Shown here: positions 9,574-14,728 of the stretch, piece by piece
How the letters are laid out: the number at the start of each line of letters is the position of its first letter
Numbering within the stretch: the first letter of the stretch is position 1
DNA from: Hyphochytrium catenoides
Taxonomy: Eukaryota > Sar > Hyphochytriomycetes > Hyphochytriales > Hyphochytriaceae
Direction of reading: 5' to 3'
Length of the DNA: 14,728 nucleotides
NCBI GenBank assembly: GCA_900088475.1
Contig: FLMG01004669.1
Coordinates: 1 to 14,728, forward strand
Notes under the pieces: model-generated
What the model saw: the letters and a program-made list of their open reading frames with translations, nothing else
What the model was told of the DNA's origin: nothing
The model's database searches: none
Program-made: the position numbers and the translations under genes

Positions 9574-9872
9574 TAAGGTACCTTGATGGACATAACATCA
9601 TTGACACAGCCGTTGAGAGGGCATTTGGAGCCTGGATAGTTGCATCCGACCAGCAAAGCTTTCTTTCTCCCTCCGGACCCGCCGCCCCCTGCGCCTCTAA
9701 GAGGAGGAGCCGCGGGAGGGAGAGAGGAAGAGTAGAAGTTCTCTCCCTCTTCTCTCCTGAAGTGCGGCGCCGCAGCCTCTCCCCCGGAGCGAGACGCGTG
9801 CTGTCCGCCGCTGGGCTGGCCATAAAAGCCGCCAGAGTAAGCGAAGTTTCGTCTGTTCTCTTCCTCGCTCAT
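6209..9872 (-). CDS. Type II-architecture metacaspase with glycine-rich linker, 6 exons, 577 aa
   Basis: The exons are 9872-9582, 9211-9035, 8626-8422, 8019-7811, 7470-6914 and 6503-6209; all phases join. The product is a predicted Ca2+-dependent cysteine protease cleaving after Arg/Lys (family property). A Gly/Pro/Ser-rich N-terminal extension (1-67) precedes the p20 domain (about 68-224), which begins KKALLVGCNYPG. It contains the catalytic His153 in HFSGHGTQ and the catalytic Cys204 in ADCCHSGG. An acidic segment, GREDGKDE (about 162-169), lies where the family has Ca2+-site acidic residues. A long linker follows: a Gly patch (225-249), the type II helix SLPTNELTRILSEKL, then a poly-Gly region (351-445) with repeats of GLGGALGGLM. 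The p10 domain (498-577) has GVLITGCQSHETSADA and ends in PFIC, as plant type II enzymes do. Odd points are the N-terminal extension, unusual for type II, and the poly-Gly repeats. The introns are 340-410 nt and rich in GA/CT. Confidence 0.94.
7021..7306 (-). repeat. Poly-Gly coding region with three repeats of a GLGGALGGLM unit
   Basis: This stretch lies within metacaspase exon 5. Runs of GGN codons (CCT/CCG/CCC on the plus strand) encode about 95 Gly-rich residues (351-445). Embedded are two close copies of HSSGGLGGALGGLM followed by AA (residues 388-406 and 416-432) and one diverged copy, SGIGGAIGSLLQ (365-376). Synonymous positions differ between copies, so they are not a very recent duplication. 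The plus strand shows an apparent Pro-rich open frame here that is only the shadow of this repeat. Confidence 0.85.
8032..8052 (+). repeat. (GA)n tract at the 3' end of metacaspase intron 3
   Basis: On the gene's own strand this is a CT run ending about 12 nt before the acceptor GACGCAG (AG at 8021-8020). It is complementary to the opposite-sense tract at 8370-8402 in the same intron. Confidence 0.85.
8370..8402 (+). repeat. (CT)n tract near the 5' end of metacaspase intron 3
   Basis: On the coding strand this is a GA run starting about 20 nt after the GTGAGG donor (8421-8420). It could pair with the CT run at 8032-8052 before the acceptor of the same intron. Confidence 0.85.
8697..8724 (+). 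repeat. (GA)n tract in the 3' part of metacaspase intron 2
   Basis: This is CT on the coding strand, about 70 nt upstream of the acceptor (AG at 8628-8627). Opposite-sense CT runs on the plus strand lie in the 5' part of the same intron at about 8948-8962 and 8999-9014. Confidence 0.8.
9225..9266 (+). repeat. (GA)21 microsatellite at the 3' end of metacaspase intron 1
   Basis: An uninterrupted GA run of about 42 nt, read as CT on the coding strand and ending close to the exon 2 acceptor (AG at 9213-9212). Further GA runs fill the rest of the intron to about 9500, so this whole intron is pyrimidine on the transcript. Confidence 0.9.
9541..9570 (+). repeat. (GA)15 microsatellite next to the intron 1 donor
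   Basis: This run starts only about 10 nt inside metacaspase intron 1 (donor GT at 9581-9580). Here the donor-proximal repeat is CT on the coding strand, unlike introns 2-4 where it is GA. Confidence 0.9.
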
Positions 9873-9903
9873 TGTCTCACTGTCTGGCCTGTCCGTCTCT
9901 CTC

Positions 9904-9980
9904 TCTCTCTCCCTGTCTCAGTATCGTTCTCTCTCTCTCTCTCTCTCTCTCCGTCTCAGTATCGTTCTCTCTCTCTCTCT
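9904..9980 (+). repeat. Tandem duplication of a GTCTCAGTATCGTTCTCTCT unit
   Basis: The phrase GTCTCAGTATCGTTCTCTC occurs at about 9915 and again at about 9953, each followed by a CT run. This shows duplication of a repeat-plus-unique unit of about 38 bp. It lies within 110 bp upstream of the metacaspase start codon, so it may be in its 5' untranslated region. Confidence 0.75.
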
Positions 9981-10186
9981 ATGTCGTCTTCTGAATTTTG
10001 TTTCTTTCTCCAAGCTCCTGAGAGACCGCTGGACGTCTGAGTTGGAGATTGAGATCTTCAACTGGGACTTAACTCAGAATCTTGCACTTCTTTTTCCTTT
10101 GGCGCTCTCTCAGCTGCTCTCTCCTCTCTTCCGCTCTCTCCTTTCTGATAGTTCCGGGTAATTCCATGTAGTTGTTGCTTGCCCTC

Positions 10187-10231
10187 ACTCTCTCTCTCTC
10201 TCTCTCCGTCTCTCTCTCTCTCTCTCTCTCC
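10187..10231 (+). repeat. (CT)n microsatellite upstream of the metacaspase
   Basis: Two CT runs are separated by one CCGT interruption. They lie about 320 bp upstream of the metacaspase start and read as GA on that gene's strand. Confidence 0.8.
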
Positions 10232-11197
10232 CTCCTGAAAGATCTCAACCAAAAGTACGAAAAGATCTGGATGCGACCAACTAGAATAGCCATTTTACCA
10301 TTTTGAGATTCAACCTCAATAGTTCCTCCATGTCCTAGAATCGTAATATTGCAGTCCGGGCGCCCAAGTGCAAAGCGATAAGAAAGATTGCACTTTTTGC
10401 GTTTCTGAAGCTTCCTGAAGACGTCTGAAGATCTGAAATGCAGACGGAGATCAGGCAAGCAGAGGCGTGCCAGTCGCGATAAATGGAGCTCTATCGGAGA
10501 TCCTCGGCTGTATATCTTCAGGGCTTTCCATAATTGAAGAGAAGGCGAGCTCCATTTTGCCGAAGGGCGACAGGGAGAAGATGAGATCCGTTGTGAGCTG
10601 CTGCGAGGGCAGATAACTCTAAAGACCAAATGCATTCTTCAGACTGTGCAAATAGCCAAGAGCAAGTGAGATTAGCCGTGTAAGCTCTAACTACCAAGGA
10701 GAGTGAGCTATCTAATTGACATGTATCACCCTGGCTTCCATACGATGGCACGCTGTCATCTGCAGTCAAACAGGATAGGGCACAATGGCCTCTTTCTTCT
10801 CTAAGCAGCAGGCAATAGGCCTCGTTCTTTCTCTTCTTATCGCGCTACCTCTACCTCTCAACGCTGCTTCCTCTTGCCTGGCGTCTAGCTGCTTATGGCA
10901 GACTGTCATGAGCCACATACTCTATGATTCACTCAATTCCTCTCTTTGTTATTGAGAAGAAAATAAAGAGAAGAGAGAGGAGAGAAGTCATAGCAGGTAG
11001 ATGACGGCTCGCGCGCGATAGATGAGAAAAAGAAGGGAAAGACGAAGAGAGAGAGGAGAGAAGAGGAGCGCGAAGACGTCATGTGGCATCAATTATATTA
11101 GAGAGAATCGATGACAGATGAAGAGATGAGAGTAGAGAGAGAGAGAGAGATGTGTAGCGGCTAAAGTTATAGTTCCTCTATCTCTTTCCATTCATGG

Positions 11198-12531
11198 TCA
11201 GTCCTCTTTCTTTAGCAAGGGCTCGGCGAGGTTGGACTCTAGGGCTGCAGGTGTCTTTCTCTCTCTTTTCTTTCCCTTCACCTTTGCTTTTCCTTTCTTA
11301 TTCTTCTTTCCTGCAGTGAAGAAGAAGTAGGCCCAAAGGCCCACAGCAGCGCCTATGAAGACGAGGACACCTACGACAATCCCAGCGATAGCGCCTGCTG
11401 ATAGACCTGCTCCTCAGGAAGACAAAGCAAGAGAGAGAGAGAAATGAGAGAGAGGAAGAGAGACAAAGAGAAAGAGAGAGAGATATCCAAAGAGAAGAAG
11501 ATGGGATAAGGTAGGAGGCTCATGAAAGAATACAGCGCGACAAAGACAGGAAAGATTTAAGATGGGCGAGAAGAAGCACAGAAGAGAAGAGAGCAATGGG
11601 AAGTGGAAGGCTCGGAGCCTTCAAGGCGCACAGCAATAAACAATAGGAATGGAAGGGCGTGAAAGGTGGAGAGAGAGAAAGAGAGAGAGAGAGAGCTCTG
11701 ACCACAGGTCTGCTCCTGCACGACGGCTGTACAGTTAGGATAGGGACGGTCCTTTGGCCAAGGATAAATGTTTAGCCAGACGGGTGCCAGCTCTCTCTCT
11801 CGACTTTGTTTTCCATTGGAACATGTGGACCAGGAGCTCCACGCAGTGTATCTAACGCGGAGAGAGAGAGAGAGAGAGGAATGAGGTAGGAAAGATAGAG
11901 AGTGAGAGAGAGAGAGAATGCTCACAGAGAGACATAGAAAGAGGGCAGCTTGGAACGCTAAAGAAGTGGAGCTCTCTCTTTTCTGGGGAAAAAGACCTCT
12001 AAGAATGAAGAATAAAAGGAAGCCCAAACGCAGTACAGCGAGAGGAAGAGAGAGAGAGAGAGAGAGAGAGGAAGGGAGAGAGCAGAGCAGAGCACAGAGA
12101 GCAGAGAGACAAAGAAAGAGAGAGAGAGGAAGAGAGAGGGCAAAGCCACCTGCATTGTGACGTGTCATACACTTTCTGGCAGTCTGCGCCTCCGAAGCAG
12201 CAGTAGGTCCCGTCCTTACTCTTGCTGAATCCCTCGTAACAAGCCTGACAGAGAGAGGGAGAATCACCTAGCAGACACGCAGAGAACAAAAGACAGTTAG
12301 AGAGAGAGAGAGAGAAAAAGAGGAAAAGAGAGAGTGAGAGAGATTGATTCGGAGTTGAAGGATGCAGCAGTAAGCTAAGGCAGACTGGGAAGAAAGGAGA
12401 AGAATGGAAGATATCCATGTCGATGAGTGGTGAAGAGTAAGAGTGCGTCCATAGGAAAGAAGCGGCGAAAAGAGGAGTTGTCATGCTTGAGAAGATGACA
12501 GCGAAAGAGGGAGAGATGGGGAGAGAGAGAG

Positions 12532-12581
<50 letters not shown>

Positions 12582-13265
12582 AGGGGCTTGACAGGTGACA
12601 AATATCAGTACCCCGCCTTCGCAGGTAGAAAGAGGAAAGACATCATCAAAGCAATCGATAAACCACAAAGACAAAGAAAGGAGAAAGTAAGAGAGAGAGA
12701 GAGAGAGAGAGACAAAGCCAGAGGAGCGTCTCTTCTCTCTTCTCCTTTCTTACCGACTAAGTCTTTATAGAAGCCAGCGGGGCAGGGCTTGCAGCTTCCT
12801 GGCACCACCATCGCAATCTTAGGCGTGTTCATCATGCACTGCGGCCAGCAGACGGGAGAGAGAGAGGGAGAGAGAGGAGAGGCCGGACACCAGGGATTCT
12901 TCTCGCAAACGGTGGAGTTGAAGGGATAAACAGGAGGCACCGGCTCACAAGTGTTTGACGGGCAGTTCTGAGGGAAGGCGCACTTCATTCCACCTCCTAT
13001 GTTTTTCAAGAGACGGTTGTGAAGAGAAAAGAGAGAAGACAAAGAGAGAAAAGAGAGAGAGAGAGAGAAGAGACAGACACAAAGACAAAAGTCAGAGAGA
13101 GAGGTTTAGGGCGTAAGACAGGAAAAGCGAAGAATGGAGAGAGGAAAGAGATCGGAACGCGGAGAGGAGATAGAGAATGGGAGAAAGAGAAGTGAGTCAG
13201 TCGTAAGGGTAAAGAATCAACGCGGTTAGGACCGAACTGAAGTGAGAAAGAAGAGAGCACACCTC

Positions 13266-13314
<49 letters not shown>

Positions 13315-13872
13315 TGAAAAGAACGACAGGAACAAGAAGCGAGACCGAGACAAGGAGGAAAAAAGGGAGGGAGAAGAAAAGAGAGACTGGGCAAAAAAGA
13401 GGGAGAAGGGGGGAGAGACCGGGAGAGAGAGAACAGAGAGAGAGAGAGAGAGAGAGAAAACATTCTCTCGTACCCTCGAAGACGGCCCTGCAGCCTTTGA
13501 CGCTGGCACAGAGCTTGGGATTGGTGACGCTTCCAACGGAGAGAAGGCCGCACTGCTGGTAATAAGCATCGAATGCTCTTCCCCAGACTCCCGTCTCTCT
13601 CGCCACCTCAGAGAGAAAGGTTGAGGAGAAGGGAGATGGTTGCGGAGAGGATGCACAGAGAACAGGACTGCAAGCGAGAAGGAGAGAGAGAGGAGAGAGA
13701 GCGACAGCAGACGAGACCCACCCACGCAGGAAAAGCGGGAGAGAGGGGAGGACGTGGGAGAGAGAGAGAAGAAGAGGACGTGGGAGGCAGGGAGAAAGAA
13801 AGAGAGAGGACGTGGGAGGGAGAGAGAGAGAGAGAGAGAAAAAGAAAGAGAGAGAGAGAGAGAAAAAGAAAG

Positions 13873-13903
<31 letters not shown>

Positions 13904-14368
13904 AAGAAAGCAGGAGAAAAGGACAGCAGGAGAGAAGGACAGCAGGAGAGAAAGAGAGTGTTAGAAGTTAGAAAGGACGGCATTTAGAAGGCGGAAAGAA
14001 GACTCGGATCTGGGAGTTCAAGGTTGGGGGGAGGGTGCCGAGAGAGAAAGCGAGAGAGAGGAAAGGAAGTGTAAGGCTGACAATACGGAGGCGAGAGATA
14101 CACACAAAGAGAAAGGGAAGACAAACGGTTAGTGCGCGAAGACGAAAAGAGAGAGAGAGAGACAGAGGCAGAGAGAGAAGAGAAAGTCTCAGGGTGATAT
14201 ACCGTGGAATTGCGATGTAACTCGAATAGTTGACAACCTTCCCCAGCGCCGGAGAGACGGGCGCCTGGTATTCGTAGGGCGGATAGGCGGGATAGATCAA
14301 GAGAGAGTCCTCAGGGTCAGGAGAGGAAGGAGCGCAAGAGAAGTCTGCGTACTGGCCAGCGGGGCAGC
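11198..14368 (-). CDS. Cys-rich type I membrane protein with TSP1 repeat, C-terminal 6 exons (5' partial)
   Basis: The exons are 14368-14203, 13667-13474, 12996-12754, 12267-12150, 11851-11703 and 11412-11198 (stop TGA). Phases match at all five junctions, giving about 361 residues; the first exon needs one base from an upstream exon. In order: a Cys-rich segment opening CPAGQYADFSC; a segment with YYQQCGLLSVG and CASVKGC; a Cys/Pro-rich part (TCEPVPPVYPFNSTVC); a GCC2/ephrin-receptor-like motif (CKPCPAGFYKDL, then SLCQACYEGFSKSKDGTYCC); a TSP1 repeat (WSSWSTCS, WxxWxxC type, with fewer Cys than usual); one transmembrane helix (GAIAGIVVGVLVFIGAAVGL); and a short basic tail with KKNKKGKAKVKGKK, ending EPLLKKED. 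Positive residues after the helix put the tail in the cytosol and the Cys-rich part outside. The likely role is surface adhesion or recognition (inference). WxxW is also the known C-mannosylation context. No known family name is recognised for the whole protein. Confidence 0.8.
11860..11878 (+). repeat. (GA)n tract beside the TSP1-exon acceptor
   Basis: On the coding strand this CT run sits about 7-25 nt upstream of the acceptor AG (11853-11852) and serves as its polypyrimidine tract. Confidence 0.75.
12521..12579 (+). repeat. GA microsatellite in an intron of the TSP1 gene
   Basis: Almost pure GA with single interruptions, inside the 486-nt intron 12268-12753. It is CT on the coding strand. 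It generates long false frames of Ser-Leu (minus) and Arg-Glu (plus). Confidence 0.85.
13268..13311 (+). repeat. (GA)22 microsatellite in an intron of the TSP1 gene
   Basis: An uninterrupted 44-nt GA run, the longest in the window, lies inside the intron 12997-13473 of the TSP1 gene. Its perfection suggests high length polymorphism. Confidence 0.9.
13746..13971 (+). repeat. Compound repeat: GGACGTGGGAG minisatellite, GA/AAAG tracts and a GGACAGCAGGAGA tandem
   Basis: Within the 535-nt intron 13668-14202 of the TSP1 gene, a GAGGACGTGGGAG unit occurs three times (about 13747, 13774 and 13807). Imperfect GA and GAAA tracts follow, then two copies of a unit containing GGACAGCAGGAGA (about 13920-13949). 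It looks like a minisatellite growing out of purine repeat by slippage and unequal exchange. Confidence 0.8.
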
Positions 14369-14728
14369 CTATATATATATAGAGAGAGAGCAAAGAGAGA
14401 AAGAGAGAGAGAGAGCAAGAAGGAGAGAAGGAGAGAGCGAGAGAGAGAAAGGAGAGAGAGAAAAGGGAAAGAGTTAGGCATGAGACAGTACCGCAACGAG
14501 AAGAGAGAACAGAGAGAGAGGGAGAGAGACAGAACGAGAAGAGAGAAGGATAGAAGAAGAGGAAAGAGGGGGAAGAGGGGGACACGTAGACAGACAGACA
14601 GAAAGACAGAAACAACAAGGAAGAGTTCCGGGTGAAAGGAAAAGACTTTCACTAAACCGAGAATGCCGGAACTTCAGGAGATAGGGAAGAGAGGACATAG
14701 AGATGATCCTGACTAGCCATAACCAGGA
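14369..14728. other. Intronic sequence upstream of the first visible TSP1-gene exon
   Basis: On the coding strand this stretch is strongly CT-rich, with a short (AT)5 block directly before the acceptor AG (14370-14369). It is best read as intron. The upstream donor, which must leave phase 1, is not identifiable with confidence and may lie beyond the window edge. No coding exon is supported here. Confidence 0.6.

Larger units (their letters stand above)
9873..11197. promoter_or_regulatory. Upstream region of the metacaspase and 3' flank of the TSP1 gene
   Basis: No gene is recognised in this 1.3 kb. It should hold the metacaspase promoter and 5' untranslated region, and the end of the TSP1-gene transcript near 11197. 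CT microsatellites on the plus strand lie at 9897-9980 and 10187-10231. That is purine on the metacaspase strand, the opposite of the gene's own intron 1. From 10240 to 10780 the sequence is non-repetitive, with CTGAAG three times at a 10-bp period (10405, 10415, 10425). A 188-codon minus-strand frame (10069-10635) has no recognisable domain. From 10970 to 11160 it is again GA-rich on the plus strand. Confidence 0.5.

Noticed and set aside
10069-10635. 188-codon minus-strand open frame upstream of the metacaspase
   Set aside because: No domain or recognisable motif; its last third is Arg-Glu repeat and composition is erratic. It could hide an upstream exon, but no phase-consistent join to the metacaspase start was found.
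12600-12640. Candidate extra exon in the TSP1 gene encoding GVLIFVTCQAP after a GCGAAG acceptor
   Set aside because: The possible donors leave phase 0, which does not fit the next exon. Joining 12754 directly to 12267 gives a continuous VGDSPSLCQACYEG.
13264-13983. 239-codon minus-strand open frame
   Set aside because: Mostly Ser-Leu-Phe repeat from CT tracts. It crosses the true TSP1-gene exon (13667-13474) in a different frame.
1-14728. CRISPR array, prokaryotic operon or phage features
   Set aside because: All regular repeats are simple sequence or short minisatellites, and the genes are spliced eukaryotic genes.

Overview
This window is nuclear DNA from an intron-rich unicellular eukaryote, probably an alga or algal relative. 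The evidence is spliced genes with GT-AG introns, eukaryote-only proteins (an exon-junction-complex recycling factor and a nuclear pore subunit), roughly even base composition, and introns packed with (GA)n/(CT)n microsatellites. The mix of a type II-architecture metacaspase and a thrombospondin-type-1 (TSP1) single-pass membrane protein, together with the microsatellite-filled introns, suggests a chromerid-like alveolate. A cryptophyte, chlorarachniophyte or green alga cannot be excluded. I ran no search, so the organism call is inference.

Four protein genes can be read, and in each one every exon joins the next with matching codon phase. (1) A PYM/WIBG homologue on the minus strand, from 1470 down to 330, 3 exons, 219 aa. 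(2) A Nup43-type WD40 nucleoporin on the plus strand, 2192-5404, 11 exons, 406 aa. (3) A type II-like metacaspase on the minus strand, from 9872 down to 6209, 6 exons, 577 aa, with a glycine-rich insert between p20 and p10. (4) The C-terminal part of a cysteine-rich type I membrane protein with a TSP1 repeat on the minus strand, from 14368 down to 11198, 6 exons; its 5' part lies beyond the window.

PYM and Nup43 are divergent and share about 720 bp of upstream DNA, which also carries an unexplained plus-strand open frame with coding-like composition. Nup43 and the metacaspase converge on about 800 bp that contain a 12-bp perfect inverted repeat. About 1.3 kb without a recognisable gene separates the metacaspase start from the end of the TSP1 gene. 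PYM and Nup43 both belong to mRNA export and post-splicing steps, so a shared promoter is plausible but unproven. I see no functional link between the metacaspase and the membrane protein, and no operon-like system.

The most striking non-coding feature is the strand-oriented polypurine/polypyrimidine content of the introns. They are CT-rich on the coding strand, and three metacaspase introns begin with a GA tract and end with a CT tract, so their ends could pair. These tracts also create many long but spurious open frames of Ser-Leu or Arg-Glu repeats.
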